Assembly (NCBI GenBank): GCA_916613615.1
Contig: OU744723.1
Coordinates: forward strand, 66,534,239-66,598,238
Reading direction: 5' to 3'
Origin: Steromphala cineraria
Lineage: Eukaryota; Mollusca; Gastropoda; Trochida; Trochidae
Length of the DNA: 64,000 bases
Made by a program: the position numbers and the translations under genes. Numbering within the stretch: position 1 is the stretch's first letter; each line of letters opens with the position of its first letter. The notes under the pieces are model-generated. The model did no database searches, was not told where the DNA came from, and saw nothing but the letters and a program-made list of their open reading frames with translations. This document shows positions 11,592-22,412 of the stretch, piece by piece.

Positions 11592-12813
11592 TTCTCATGA
11601 TGGCAGGAGCCAAGTGGTGTTGATTGGGAGGCTATTGACGTCAGGCTGAGGCAGCTCGATGAAAAGACTCGACAGTCGTCTTCAGTGAAAAGAAAGGCTA
11701 ACCTTGAGGAAACTTTAAAAGTTTTCCTGATAATTTCCCCTTGTGCTAAAGATTTGACACTGCTAACTTGCACCCCATCTGATGTTTGTAGGTTCCTGGT
11801 ATACAAAGATAGGGAAGGGAAAACACAGGTACATTCAGTCGATTGTCACTATATAGGTGAGAGGGGAATTCATGAGTGTGGATGCCCGGTCAGGTTAGCT
11901 TCAGGTACTGTTGAGGGGATGATAAACAGGTTGGCAGGTATTTTTGAGTCCCAAGGTAGGGGTAAGGATTGGGACGAACGACAGGCAAATGGAAATCCAG
12001 CAAGGTCAGGGACAGTTAGGTTATATTTGAAATCAATCAAAGAGGAGCAGGCAAGGGCACACCTGGTCCCAAAGCAGGCAAAACCCATTTTCATTAAGAA
12101 GTTATGGCAGGTTGCTGTACACATTGATCGGCAAATCTCACGACCAGATATTTCTACTCGGGAGAGTTTCGTATTGTTAAGGACCAGGCTATGCTGAAGT
12201 TGTTATTCTTTGCGGGGGACAGGGCAGGGAATTAGTCTTTGACTTTGACGCAGGAAGTTAGAAGGCTGCATGATAACTCTGGCCTTTGTTTCAGGCACAC
12301 ATTTGGTAAAGTCCTAAGGGGGGATGGTAAATGTAATGATTTTGTGGTGAAAAGGTGCGAGGATCTGCAGGTTTTTCCTGTGTTTGCACTTTGCACGCTA
12401 CATGAACACCCTTCAGGGGTGGCAAATCGATTTGAGGTTTGGTTATCTTTTCCGCAATGTTTGAGACTGGAAGAGTGTTAGATCAACCTGTCTCCTATTC
12501 TGTTATATATGAGCGGCTAAGGTACTATTTGCTTGCTTTGGGTATATATAAAGGAGAATCACCCCATAGCTTTCGGGCGGGTTGTGCAGTTGCTATGACA
12601 CCTTCTGGGGCAGCAAGGAACGCTGGGGACCTCATGAGCCATATTGGATGGTTCACGGAAAAAAGTGCACAATATTACAGTAGGGTAGCTAAGTTGTCAG
12701 ATGCTGGTCTTGTTGCAGGTAGATTGGCTGCTCTGTCAAGTTGCATTGGTGACGTGGAGGCGCAGTATAAAGAGAAAGCTGATAGGGACAGTTTAAACCA
12801 TGCATTTTTATGA
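11592..12813 (+). pseudogene. tyrosine recombinase (E2)
   Basis: This is the element's integration enzyme, in pieces. The N-terminal part (11685-12197) reads LEETLKVFL, then a Cys-rich GIHECGCPVRLASGTVEGM, then NGNPARSGTVRLYL and EQARAHLVPKQAKPIF. The catalytic part reads GDRAG (Arg codon 12221), then a premature TAG at 12232-12234 that copies E3/E4 lack, then after a frameshift PHSFRAG (His 12565, Arg 12574), SHIGWF (His 12640) and AQYYSRV (candidate nucleophile Tyr at 12673-12678). These are the R, HxxR, H/W and Y signatures of the superfamily. The closing part is a 124-codon frame, 12439-12813. Dead because of the stop and frameshift. Confidence 0.85.
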
Positions 12814-13080
12814 AGCTTTACAACGGGATTCTGTTTCCATGTCATTGTGACATTATTTTCAGATATGTGCCAATAGAACGGTACTAACATTAGGGTGGAT
12901 GCGCGCATGACAGGGGAGGGATGCTAGGACAAGGGCAGGCCATAGGACCATTTCTGTTAGTTTTATTGTGTTTGGTTTTTATTTCATGTTTGGGGCACCA
13001 TATTTAGTTTTGCCACCACTTTTGTACATCCTTCAATAATATCATAATGGGTGGAATTGCAGGAAAATGTGGCATTTCTT
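12814..13080 (+). other. 3' non-coding end of E2
   Basis: No ORF. Similarity to E4 (62215-62327), including TTTGGGGCACCATAT and TCATAATGGGTGGAATT, stops at about 13080, which I take as close to the element terminus. Confidence 0.55.
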
Positions 13081-13207
13081 TAGAAATAAATGATGCTTCT
13101 GTATATGATTGGTTTTGTTGTGTTTATTTTGAGTGTTGGGAGAGTAATGTGCAATGGATAGGGGACCATTACAAATTTTGAGAGTAAAGAGAGAAGCAAA
13201 ATCCGTA

Positions 13208-13280
13208 AGCATATGCACACCAGATCTCCAAGTACTCAATCAGATGAGAAAAGAGTGGAACCAATTAGGGGTCACTGGGG
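13208..13280 (+). repeat. 70-bp repeat R, copy 1
   Basis: The word CACCAGATCTCC...AGTACTCAATCAGATGAGAAAAG... recurs at 13547-13616 and, at the very end of the window, at 63959-64000. Here it is cut after GGGGAATCGTT. It lies just downstream of DIRS-like copies in both places. Confidence 0.7.
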
Positions 13281-13474
13281 AATCGTTAAGATCCTCAGCG
13301 TCTCCTAGCGGTGAAACGTGATATCAGCCTCTTTCTGGATTTGACCGATGAAGGTGTTGGTAGTTTGACTTAGGCAAGTTGACAGACCAATAGATACGGT
13401 TGACCTCCAGGAGGTAGCAACAATCATAATAACAGCCGTTTGGTGGGCCGCCTTGTGGGATTGAATTATTTTCA

Positions 13475-13490
13475 CCCCCCCCCCCCCCCC
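13475..13490 (+). repeat. 16-base C homopolymer
   Basis: Uninterrupted C run followed by ACCC; a likely sequencing- and replication-unstable site. Confidence 0.95.
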
Positions 13491-13507
13491 ACCCGCTCCT
13501 AGACAGG

Positions 13508-13774
13508 GTGGCTAAGACGTGTAATGGTAACTCTTTTCTCATCTCCACACCAGATCTCCCAGTACTCAATCAGATGAGAAAAGAGTGGAACCAATTAGGG
13601 GTCACTTGGGAATCGTTTATACCACCATTGGAGCATATCCCTGACATTGCTCCCCAGTTTCGATCGGCAGAGGAACAACCTAACGGTACAGAGAACACCA
13701 GCAATCTGGATGCTGATGTCCACACATCAAGATCAGGCCGAGTGATCAGAGTCCCCTTTAGATACCAGGACTGA
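13508..13774 (+). pseudogene. LTR-retrotransposon polyprotein C-terminal tail (putative)
   Basis: An 88-codon frame starting inside repeat R and ending TSRSGRVIRVPFRYQD followed by a stop. A terminal Arg-Ser-Gly-Arg-X3-Pro-X-Arg-Tyr word is common at the C-terminus of Ty3/gypsy and BEL/Pao integrases (for example RSGRxxxxPxRY); the rest (EWNQLGVTWESF) is not diagnostic. No integrase core is present upstream, so this is at most a 3' remnant. An A/T-rich stretch follows with no LTR that I can confirm. Confidence 0.45.
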
Positions 13775-13799
13775 ACTGAAATTCTAGGACTCTAAATAA

Positions 13800-14797
13800 A
13801 AAAAGAAAGTGATAATTTTATTCTAATTTCATTAAGAGAAAAGACTCTAATTTGTTAATAATTTTTTTTGAGAAATGTTTTTATGACAGTTATTTGAGAT
13901 GTAAGTTGAAACCTCTCAAAGTTCGAGACAAACAACAGTTTTAGAAAACTAAGTTAGGTTTATTACTCAGTATTGATAGATTATTTTCAACTGAGTTTTA
14001 TCTTTTTTTCTTAATGTTTAAATGCATTATTAAAGGGACAGTTACTTCTCTTGAGAAAGAAGATGTAATGTAGGCTAACTGGAGTTACCTCCCTTTGACC
14101 GTGTACTGCGTTACACATCAAATGAACACATGAAACTATGACGTAATAAAGATCTATCAAATGCCCGCCATTGTTACACCAAGGGGGGAATTTTGCCTTT
14201 GTGGCTGGTTTAGGCCTTAGTGGCCATGTGGATAACCTGTCTTGGCGATAGAGGATTGTCGGATATAGAGATTATTACCCGAGTGTGTTTCCGTATCATT
14301 AATATCATATGATAGGAATAAAATTTGTATTATGCGAGCCTTTGGCGAGCATAATACATATATTCTTATTCCTATCATATGTCATTTTGAAATAAAAGGA
14401 TTTAAACGAAAATATGATTCCTTCTAACAATATGTTTGACCTAGATTTCGCGGAGTAATTGCTTTCACAATAAACCAAGGTGAAGGAATTATTGTCGGCG
14501 ATGTACAGTTGTGAACAGTCTAGAAATATTCCTTCATGAAATGGTTTTTTTCACAGTGTTAGAAACGTCTTCTACAATCTTTGAACATTTTCAGTCTGAT
14601 TTCCAATGCACGAGTAAACATTGTATTTTTTAATAACACGAAATGTGTAAGAACCAGTTGGCAACGTCGCTACAACAGGGGAAGTAACTCTAACTGGATT
14701 TTGAAAAGCTGCATTGTCATATTGTTGTTGCGCCAGTTCAGTTAATCCTTAGACTAAACATCGACTATTTGCGAAGGTGAGGTTGTTGCGTTTGTAA
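13800..14797. other. AT-rich interval with a possible small inverted-repeat element
   Basis: No gene. GAGTTACCTCCC at about 14083 and its inverted counterpart near 14679-14690 (GGGAAGTAACTC) could be the ends of a roughly 600-bp non-autonomous element enclosing palindrome P2, but no target-site duplication was readable. Confidence 0.3.
14306..14381. repeat. palindrome P2 (about 35-bp arms)
   Basis: Arms CATATGATAGGAATAA and TTATTCCTATCATATG close on a centre reading GCGAGC-CTTTG-GCGAGC flanked by ATTAT/ATAAT. The hexamer GCGAGC is repeated in direct, not inverted, orientation. A few mismatches lie in the arms. Confidence 0.85.
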
Positions 14798-15079
14798 CTA
14801 CGCTACTAGATAATCGTTACTATCACTAGAATTACGAATGCGTGATAAGTTTTGAAAGATTTTGTTTACGATATTTTCATTCAATAAAAAAACCCACAAA
14901 ACCTGAAAACTCCCGACGACGTTATCGATGGTTAGAGACCGGTTAAGCACTCGCATGACATGCATGGAGTTTTGAGAAAATAGATCGGGTTTTGACCTTA
15001 TTTGCATCTTTATCGATTTTGAGAAAATCGGATACCAAGTTTTTTCCGAAATCTTTATTGCATCGATAACACCCTCCAT
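14798..15079 (-). other. unrecognised 93-codon ORF
   Basis: An open minus-strand frame starting MEGVIDAIKISEKTWYP. It has a plausible amino-acid mix (charged N-terminal half, hydrophobic VLWVFLLNE stretch) but no motif I know, and no paralogue elsewhere in the window. It could be a chance frame in AT-rich sequence or an exon fragment. Confidence 0.2.
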
Positions 15080-15139
15080 TATATGATAAAATCAAATACT
15101 GTTTTTATTATATTATATCCTTATTTCAAATCAATTTAT

Positions 15140-15521
15140 ATTCAATTTGTAAATAATAACCTTACATTGGTGATTAGATTCACAGAGAATAATTTTTTTG
15201 TTTTTATACTTATTATCTTGATAATAGGGACACTTCAGATAAAATACATCACACAGAGAAGATTTTTTTATATCTATGTCCAAAAATATATTTTCCATAG
15301 ATAGAAGTTTAATTAACATATTTTGGACGGATATATGTGCAAAGTTTAAAAACATGAAACAATATTTAGATTGTACTCATTTAGAAGGGAATATACATTT
15401 GAAACAATAAGACCCACGATAATAAGGACCACCTTCATAATCCGTTAGTTTCGTACATACGTTGGTAGCTTGAGAGCGCATGCGAGGCGAATTTCTACCT
15501 GGTCGTGTGTAGAATGACTTA
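15140..15521. repeat. repeat shared with 53110-53494
   Basis: About 380 bp nearly identical to 53110-53494, including AGGGACACTTCAGATAAAA and TGGTAGCTTGAGAGCGC. In the 53-kb copy it joins directly to sequence found here only after 17447, which marks 15522-17446 as an insertion. Short frames on both strands are present, none recognised. Confidence 0.8.
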
Positions 15522-15661
15522 AACAACATGTAACCCCGAGGGGGTACACAATGCAGAAATGGATACATAAAGATATCTTGAGATAACATCGATATTTTGT
15601 TTGTTCAAAAACATGCGCAAAATAGCCATTTAATGACTTTGAAAACAAACATCATATTTTC

Positions 15662-17241
15662 AGTCTGTAAAACTTCTCTCAGCCAATCATAACCTGCCAC
15701 ATCACATCGCCCTTTCTCGCCAAACTGGTAAGGCTATTGCTATTGTTTACAGTATTGAGTCAAGCGGTCACTTACTTACTTGGCGTATAATTACTATACA
15801 AACAAAGAAAACAACTTTCCAGTATGACGGTTAGTTAGTGAGACATATAATGAAGACATTTACTAAATTTGGCTGAATCTTTTTGACTGTTGATAGTTTA
15901 ATCACGGCTTCTACAGAGGGATCTAAAGTCAATTCATCAATGAGACTACATGGTATGTCATAGCCCTGTCAAAGAACTATGTTTCGCATATCTATTTTAA
16001 AAAAAGAAACGGGGTATATGTTTATGCCGCTCCCTAACAAAATAGTGACGTAACGTAAACATGGACAGATCAGTACACAAACATATACAGTGACAGTATT
16101 GAAACACCGATTTTCGAAAACACACAACAAAGCAATTAAATGCTAAGGTTATATCAAAGGATATTTCATCAAGGCAAAATCTTAATATTCAATCATGTTT
16201 TGAAAATCTCGTAGATATTACGGTATAGTTATGTTTTGAATTTAGTAGTTCTAAGTTTACATTTTGTGATAAGTGGCCAGATAAAATTGAAGACAAATTA
16301 AACAAGTTTGTGAAATGTTGTAAGGAACTTATGAATAATCCTGAAGTAATGTTATATAATCTGAATGAGGTTTTGCTATATACACACTACGAAATATTCG
16401 GAAAGAGAGTCATTGAGGCACTATGTCATGAAATTGTATTAAGTTCGCAATACAAGGATATTCAGGATATACACCTTTTGACACCATGTTTCATCATGTC
16501 TTGAGCGTTTCTCAATCAAATAAAGAAACAATGTTAGTTTACAAAGAGACAACTCATCAGCGTAAAATAAATACCCTTCTTTATCTTTGTTTGAGATAAT
16601 GTTATTTTAAATTTTAAATATTTGTAAACTTCTAACGCAAAAAACTGCCTGAAATAACAAATATGTATACATATAAGTTTGAATGCTCAAAGTTTAGTTT
16701 ACATATCATGTGACCAAAGCCTACCTTATTGAAGTCACTGTAAACGCAAAATACTCCATCTCATGTGTACTGAATGTGTTCATCTCAAGACAGATGCAAT
16801 GCATATGATAAATTCTAAATGTTTAATTTTTGATTGGATCTAGTTTGTCGTATTGTTGACCAATGGATGACTAGTGCTTTGACAACTGGGCGTGTCATAG
16901 ATGGGCAGACATGCTTGATCTCTAAAACAACATCCCCTAATTCTTGTAACAACATTGTCAAAGAGTGTGAAATATCCCAAGCGCGACTCCCTAGGCCTGT
17001 AATTACACAATCAGTTACGATGTGCCATAACTGTTTAATTACTACTCTGTTTTATTGCCGGGCAGATGAAGCTTCTAAATCGTGCTAAAACATGTTTATT
17101 CTGTTTATTTACCACCATTGTCTGTTATATTTACATTGATTAGGCCCATTTCCGTTCTGTATATGATGTAATAATACACAGTCTGTAAAACTTCTCTCAG
17201 CCAAACATAACCTGCCACACCACATCGCCCTTTCTCGCATG
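15662..17241 (+). repeat. 60-bp direct repeats inside the TA element
   Basis: CAGTCTGTAAAACTTCTC...CATCGCCCTTTCTCGC occurs at 15662-15721 and again at 17180-17241 with two or three changes, in the same orientation, enclosing about 1.46 kb. This could be a small LTR-like pair or a duplicated subterminal region. Confidence 0.7.
16229..16504 (+). other. unrecognised ORF inside the TA element
   Basis: A frame open from a stop at 16226 to TGA at 16502 (first Met 16310) reads FCDKWPDKIEDKLNKFVKCC and onward to IFGKRVIEALCHEIV. The charged and aromatic composition looks protein-like, but I recognise no transposase signature. It could be a captured exon or a remnant of the element's own gene. Confidence 0.3.
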
Positions 17242-17557
17242 CGCAGTAAAGGCAATATCGTTCACCCGGTAGAATCCCTTTTCAGACTGTCAAATTGAGA
17301 AGCCTAAAATTTGCGTACTTTGAAGGGCGATATCTTTGTCATAAGAGGACCGATGAAAACGTTTTTTGGTGTTTTTTGAAGTTGACAATGTTTTCTGTAC
17401 ATATTTACCAATAAACATGGGAAAAATTATGAGGTTTCTTGTTGTTTAATACCCAGTGGCCTTTGATGGTTTTGATGGTTATATTATACATATGTTTCAT
17501 ACGTTGAAGTTATTGCAATGCTTTAGCCCATCGCAATTTTCACTTCGGGAAAAAAAT

Positions 17558-17910
17558 TAGGATTTGTTACATGAGTCTCCTCTGCACGATTTGGTCTATG
17601 ACGTCACAATAGTTCAAGATTATGAAGTCAAGAGTCACATGCCATTTTCGTAATCATAGACTTTCCGGGTTGATAGTATTATGATAATTGTTACTGGTAG
17701 GGATGAAACTTAATTATTTATGTTACAGAACATCAGGGTGGGTCACACGATGCTGGAGAAGAGCCGGCTGGTCAAGAGGATCAGAGACTCGGGGGTGGTG
17801 AAGAAGTTCTCCCGGTTCATCCAAGGGGTTCTGGGGATCGAGTTGGGCCAACCAAGGGGGGAGGATTTGCCGACCGTGAGTATTGCTATATCCAGAATTC
17901 TGTGGTAGTA
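17558..17910 (+). repeat. exon-like repeat (second copy of 8391-8762)
   Basis: Shares TTGTTACATGAG, TGACGTCACAATAGTTC, the TTATGTTACAG acceptor-like site and the MVGHT-type frame (here VGHTMLEKSRLVKRIRDSG) with 8391-8762 and 53605-53910. The frame diverges after FSRF and ends at 17908. Confidence 0.6.
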
Positions 17911-17929
17911 CCTTATTCATTATGCACTT

Positions 17930-18308
17930 GTGATAAATGTTTCGTTGTAAAGTTTTATTTGTGCAAACACAGGAGCTATAGTAAGGACATATTTTGCTGG
18001 AAGTGTTGTACAAAATCGTGCGGAAAGAAATATTTCCATCTGTCACAATTCATGGTTTTAAAACAGCAAACTGGATTGTGGTAAGATTTTGCTTCTTACG
18101 TATTGTTGGGTGTGGAAATTGTCACAAGACTTTGTTCGATGGGAACTTGACATAAACTCGTGCAATACATCGGTTGACTGGTACCATTTCTGTCGAGAGG
18201 TTTGTGTGTGTATTGTGGAGAGTGACAGTGCTAAAATCGGAGGGATGGGAAGGATTGTTGAAGTTAATCAAAAGTTTGGAAAAGGAAGTTTAATCGGGGG
18301 AAAGGACT
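17930..18308 (+). pseudogene. IS1595/ISXO2-like (Merlin-type) transposase, 5' part
   Basis: Two overlapping frames read a DDE transposase of the IS1595/ISXO2 group. First comes the N-terminal zinc-ribbon-like SYSKDIFCWKCCTKSCGKK. A shift leads to NSKLDCGKILLLTYCWVWKL, then WYHFCREVCVCIVESDSAKI, GGMGRIVEVN and a Gly/Lys-rich turn. In this family the first catalytic Asp sits in a VEIDES-like motif; here the position reads Asn, so the copy is inactive. The gene is cut at 18308/18309 by a gypsy LTR and resumes at 26773. Merlin elements are cut-and-paste DNA transposons known from many animals. Confidence 0.75.
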
Positions 18309-18450
18309 TGTCATAGTACTGTATTCCTCAAGGATCAGTTTGGGTTGACACCATAGGGTGTGCTTCTTTCGGAATACACCGGTCTAACGTGATGTTAACA
18401 TGTGCTCTTGAAGAAATAAAGGCTATTAAATCCACATCGAATCTTATTCA
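18309..18450 (+). repeat. 142-bp gypsy LTR (first of three)
   Basis: Begins TGTCATAGTACTG and ends CTTATTCA, with the expected TG...CA ends. It is identical to the LTR at 18885-19026. It directly follows the truncated transposase frame and is itself followed by the 3' half of the same transposase gene, so it behaves as a solo LTR or as the start of a rearranged insertion. Confidence 0.85.
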
Positions 18451-18625
18451 TGGGTCAGTGGGTTTTCAGGGGAATTGACCTTGAGACGAAAGAGAGTTTC
18501 TTTGCCTGTGTTGACATGCGTGATTCAGCTATGCTAATTCCAATAATCAAAAACCACAATAAACCAGCATCACAATCATTAGCGATTGTTGGAAGGCATA
18601 TGACTGTCTTAGCGAGGAGGAAGAC
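18451..18625 (+). pseudogene. Merlin-type transposase, middle part (extra copy)
   Basis: Reads WVSG...ETKES, then FFACVDMRDSAMLIPIIKNH and, in a neighbouring frame, a degenerate ISDCWKAYDCL-like segment, the region of the second catalytic Asp. The same segment recurs at 26773. It is joined at about 18626 to the 3' untranslated end of the gypsy element (AAATACATTACCAGATCAGG, as at 26370), so this is a rearrangement product. Confidence 0.65.
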
Positions 18626-18884
18626 TTAAATACATTACCAGATCAGGACGAGCAGTAAAATCTCCAGCCGGATATAGTCATGAGTGACATTAACATTTGC
18701 ATGTTCAACAGTTCAGTAGTTCACTGAATATTTTCTAGCAATGAGTTTAATACCTAAAGTTTCAGGTAAAGCATAAGTTCGTCCAGTTATCAAGTTACAT
18801 ACTATTATTTTCAATTTTTCAAACAGTTGTTCAGAGGAACTTTTCTTAAGTGTTGATTGAAAATAATCTTTGTAAAAAGGGGGA
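18626..18884 (+). repeat. 3' end of a gypsy element preceding its LTR
   Basis: Matches 26370-26630 (end of the integrase ORF, 3' untranslated region and polypurine tract) with few changes and runs into the LTR at 18885. Confidence 0.8.
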
Positions 18885-19026
18885 TGTCATAGTACTGTAT
18901 TCCTCAAGGATCAGTTTGGGTTGACACCATAGGGTGTGCTTCTTTCGGAATACACCGGTCTAACGTGATGTTAACATGTGCTCTTGAAGAAATAAAGGCT
19001 ATTAAATCCACATCGAATCTTATTCA
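18885..19026 (+). repeat. 5' LTR
   Basis: TGTCATAG...TTATTCA, identical to 18309-18450 and about 94% identical to the 3' LTR. AATAAA at about 18990 could serve as polyadenylation signal. Confidence 0.9.
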
Positions 19027-19044
19027 TGGTAGCAGCGGTAAAAA
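19027..19044 (+). promoter_or_regulatory. tRNA primer-binding site (putative)
   Basis: TGGTAGCAGCGG starts directly after the LTR's final CA. The TGG and the next bases resemble the complement of an initiator-Met tRNA 3' end (TGGTAGCAGAGG is the usual form); two or more mismatches leave the tRNA uncertain. Confidence 0.55.
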
Positions 19045-19560
19045 TGCAGGATGAAAACGTCTGCAATTACAAAACAACACGTTTGACAGGTGACTTTTGA
19101 TTTCCGAAGCGTGATGAATCGAAGGTCAACGCCGGGGAAAACATAAAACGAAGTTCAAACCAAATAATAATTGACTTTACTCCAATATATATCGTGTCTG
19201 CGGCTATGGTAAGGAGTGATAATCAATTTAAATCAACATTGTGTGACTGTTCATACATTAACATCAATATCAACAATATTGTGTGTCGAACGTTTTCAAA
19301 ATGTACGGTGACCCGTATGGTGCCATCATTGACAATATCAGATTACAAGAATCTTTGAAGGCCCGTTCTGTATGTGAACAATATTTTCCCGATTTTGATG
19401 TAATGAATTTGGGATTTTACCGGAACAGTCGAGAAGCGGTTTCAAAGCGACATTGGTGAATACAAAGTGATGGTATAGCGGCAAATGTATACCTGCCTGT
19501 GTCATATATCGACAAAACACTTATCAAACACACAATCAAATTATTTCCAACTCTTTCAAA

Positions 19561-20272
19561 ATGGCTAATCAAATCATGCCCATTATGAACTGGGACAGCC
19601 ACAATATCCTGGAAACATTTGCCCTTTCAAACAGAAAATGTAGAACAGAATTATATTTTGTATCAGAAAAGTCAGAGATGTTGAAAAAGTGCCTTGTACT
19701 CTTAGTAGGATAGATGATACAATTCTTTGGACCTAACAGAGGAACAAACGACGGATCATGGATATATTTTGAAGTGTTTTGAGGAACAATGAAATCCAAA
19801 CCAAAACTTCAGAGTTGCGAGACTTAAGATGCATTTCTTCTACCAACAGGGTAAAAGGGAAACATTGGATGAATTTGTGACTAAATGCAGAGAACAAGCA
19901 CAGAAGTGTGATTTCACAGCAGAGGACAATAATGAACGAATTCTGGAACAGATCATCGCATCAACACTAATTCAAGATTTCAAAAATAAACTTTTAAACA
20001 AACTAAAAGGATTTACAGTTCAGGAAGCACTGAAATTAGGTCGCAGCTATGAAGCTACGGAGAAAGGAATCCAGGAACTTAAATCAATGAACATTGGTTC
20101 TCAAGAGGCAACTATCAAAACAGATGCTATAAGAACTTCAACTGGATGTTTCAACTGTGGTGGTGACCATCCTCGAAAACCAAAGGAAAAGTGTCCAGCT
20201 TATTCAGCAACGTGCCATGGCTGTGGGAAACAAGGACATTGGAAGAAACTTAGTCTGACCTCCCAGAATTAA
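19561..20272 (+). pseudogene. gypsy gag
   Basis: The ATG at 19561 opens ANQIMPIMNWDSHNILETF, the usual start of gypsy-type gag in this group. Frameshifts follow, and the main frame (19829-20272) reads FFYQQGKRETLDEFVTKCRE, NERILEQIIAS and two Cys/His clusters: CFNCGGDHPRKPKEKC (C-x2-C-x3-H-x7-C) and CHGCGKQGHW, the second lacking its last Cys. These match capsid and nucleocapsid parts, binding element RNA. Bases 19045-19560 hold a short frame MYGDPYGAIIDNI that I do not recognise. Confidence 0.8.
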
Positions 20273-20362
20273 AGAAAATAATCAGGTAGGTAACCATACA
20301 GATCATCCTCTAGTCGCCGGGGGAAACAGAACAGACCAAGATCACCTAGTCCAGCACAAAAA

Positions 20363-20818
20363 TTGAAGGGATCAAGAAATCGAAGTGAACCAAAGACAAA
20401 CACAAACTTTGATGCCATATCCTTCGCGTCAATTACAATCTCCTCAATGTGTTTGGATGAACAGGAGAGAGACAGGGATGAAGCTTATGCTATCGTTGGT
20501 ATCGATCTGAAACGAGAAGCCAAGTGTAACTTGAAACTAAAAGTTGACACAGGTGCCCAGGGAAACACCCTACCAGTGAGAACATTCCGTCAAATGTTTC
20601 CAGATCGCCTGGATAATGATGGATATCCAGATCTTAACAAGATGAGGCAAGAAGAACATACAAGATTGATAGCCTACAATGAGACACCCATCAAATGCTT
20701 TGGATCAATCAACATTCCATGTAGATATTACTCTGACCAGTGGTTCCCAACTAAGTTCTACATCATAGAGGTTCAAGGTTCAGCAGTTATTGGATTGAGA
20801 TCAAGCCGTGACCTCTAG
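20363..20818 (+). pseudogene. gypsy aspartic protease
   Basis: A 151-codon frame containing KLKVDTGAQGNTLPVRTF, with the DTG active-site motif of retropepsins, and further on IIEVQGSAVIGLRSSRDL, the flap-distal ILG-like region. This enzyme cuts the gag-pol polyprotein. It is in the right place between gag and RT. The frame stops where foreign sequence begins at 20819, so it is cut from its RT. Confidence 0.8.
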
Positions 20819-21635
20819 GCCGTGGGCCGAGGACCCAAATAAGGGCTCAACATTTAAAGTGTTTTAGGCCCAGGGGTGAATAACAGAACTTTATGCCAAA
20901 ATGATCTCTACCAACCTCCAATCAAAAAAATACAATGTTCTCCTTAAAATCTTTGGTCACTAGAGAATAAACTAATTTTGAAAATATCAGTTTTGCAGTG
21001 AGCGTGGCCGCAATTTGAATTGCATGTTAAAGTAAACAAACAATGGCTATGGCTAAATATTTATTAACAACACCTTTTCTTTCAATATAAGAAAACAAAT
21101 ATGAACTCTTAATATTTTGGGAAACTGATATGAACCAAAAACCCAATATTTTTCATATTTAGCTTAATTCAACACACCTGAAGTACCTGGTAACTAGGTT
21201 TGAGAATTGCACCTAATTTCATATTTCAATCCATGTATATTATAATATAGATCTCATTCAATTGTTTAATACCTCTTTCAAATAGTTTGAATAGTTGATA
21301 ATATGCCTTTCAGATCTTTAGAAAAATAATATTTACTAAAAGTTTAAGATCAATTTTCGAAGTAAATATTGATGGCATATAGAAAATCTATCTACAGTTT
21401 ATACAGCCAAACACATATTAATGCACAAAACGCATATGTTAATCTGTGCTTTAGAACAGCTTATGAAAATAAATTCAAAATAGTTTGGTAAAATATACAG
21501 TGACATAAACAAGCTGTTTTTGTGAAACATTAAAGCTCCTGTGCCAAGGTCAAGGTCACGGTCACAAGGTCAAGAGTTATGATCCTATCTGAAAGGTCTT
21601 ATTATGATAGATGCATATGTGAAAAATAGAGCCAG
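20819..21635. other. AT-rich interval inside the gypsy element
   Basis: Start of the foreign block between protease and RT. No ORF of note and no recognised repeat. Confidence 0.4.
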
Positions 21636-22412
21636 TGGCTCTGTAGCTCATCAGGCTTCATATCAATTTTGCTTTAGGGTGTGGCAAATGTGGTTCCTCC
21701 CTTACTTTGGGCCACTGGGTCACCAAATGTACAATATGGATTCCTCCTTATGTAACTTGGGAGTTTGCACATAAAGTTTCAGCTTTCTAGGCCTGATGCC
21801 CCTTGAGAAAAAGATGAAATAAGGTTAATGGGTGTGACCCCTGAGGCCCTAATTAGGGGCCACAGGGCCACAAAAGCTATAAATCATAATCCTCACTTGT
21901 CAAAGAGTATATTATTAACAAGGTTTCAGCTTTCTGGGCCTATTGCTTCTGGAGAAGGAGATGAAAATAGATTTTAAGGGTGTGGTCCCTCTGGCCCTAA
22001 ATAAAGGGTCAATCCTTTTTAATCCTCACAAGTCAAGAAGTCTGTACACACAGTTTCAGCTTTCTAGGCATTAAGGTTGAGAATAGATGAAAATAGGTTT
22101 TTAGGGCGTGGCCCCTGTGCCCTAATAGGGGCTACCAAAGCTATAATTTTCAATCCTCACTAGTCAAGGAGTGTGTACACCAAGTTTCAGCTTTCTAGGC
22201 CTTATGGTTCTGGAGAAGAAGATGAAAATAGGTTTTAAGGGCGTGGCCCCCTGTGGTCCTTATTAGGGGCCACAGAGCCACCAAAGCTACACTTTATAAT
22301 CCTCACTAGTCAAGGAGTCTGTACACAAAGTTTACGGACGGATGGACGACGGACGCCAGACACCATGCCATGCCATATGCCCATCGGGCCTTACCGGCCA
22401 GAGGAGCTAAAA
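21636..22412 (+). repeat. mollusc-type tandem-unit repeat with GACGGACG end
   Basis: Units of about 130 bp each carry TTTCAGCTTTCTAGGCC, GGAGAAG-GATGAAA, and GGGGCCACAGGGCCAC-like words, several times over. It begins GAGCCAGTGGCTCTGTAG and ends GGACGACGGACGCC...GGCCAGAGGAGC. The ends carry AGAGC/GAGC words in inverted orientation. A relative in the opposite orientation lies at 52040-52570. I infer a non-autonomous element family; no coding capacity. Confidence 0.65.

Larger units (their letters stand above)
4341..13080 (+). mobile_element. DIRS-like tyrosine-recombinase retroelement, longest copy (E2)
   Basis: From left to right: 5' block nearly identical to 1-3288 (one 10-bp indel at about 6770), palindrome at 7725, an internally duplicated exon-like segment, RT, RNase H, tether and tyrosine recombinase. 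The order RT, RNase H, YR with no integrase is the mark of DIRS-like elements, which insert through a recombinase rather than a DDE integrase. The 3' end is set at about 13080 because similarity with copy E4 (ending about 62327) stops there. Stops at 9846 and 12232 and a frameshift in the RT active-site motif mean this copy is dead. Split repeats or internal complementary regions, expected of DIRS elements, were not found with confidence. Confidence 0.75.
15522..17446. mobile_element. 1.9-kb DNA transposon with TA target duplication
   Basis: Ends read AACAACATGTAACC at the left and, reverse-complemented, AACAACAAGAAACC at the right (12 of 14 matches). The element is flanked by TA on both sides (15520-15521 and 17447-17448). 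The paralogous site at 53491-53500 is the exact empty site, with a single TA. TA duplication is typical of Tc1/mariner and relatives; no transposase was recognised inside, so the family is uncertain and the element is probably non-autonomous. It contains a 60-bp direct repeat and an unrecognised ORF. Confidence 0.75.

Noticed and set aside
15083..15355. Possible LINE or receptor fragment on either strand
   Set aside because: Lysine/isoleucine-rich translations of AT-rich DNA with no diagnostic motif.
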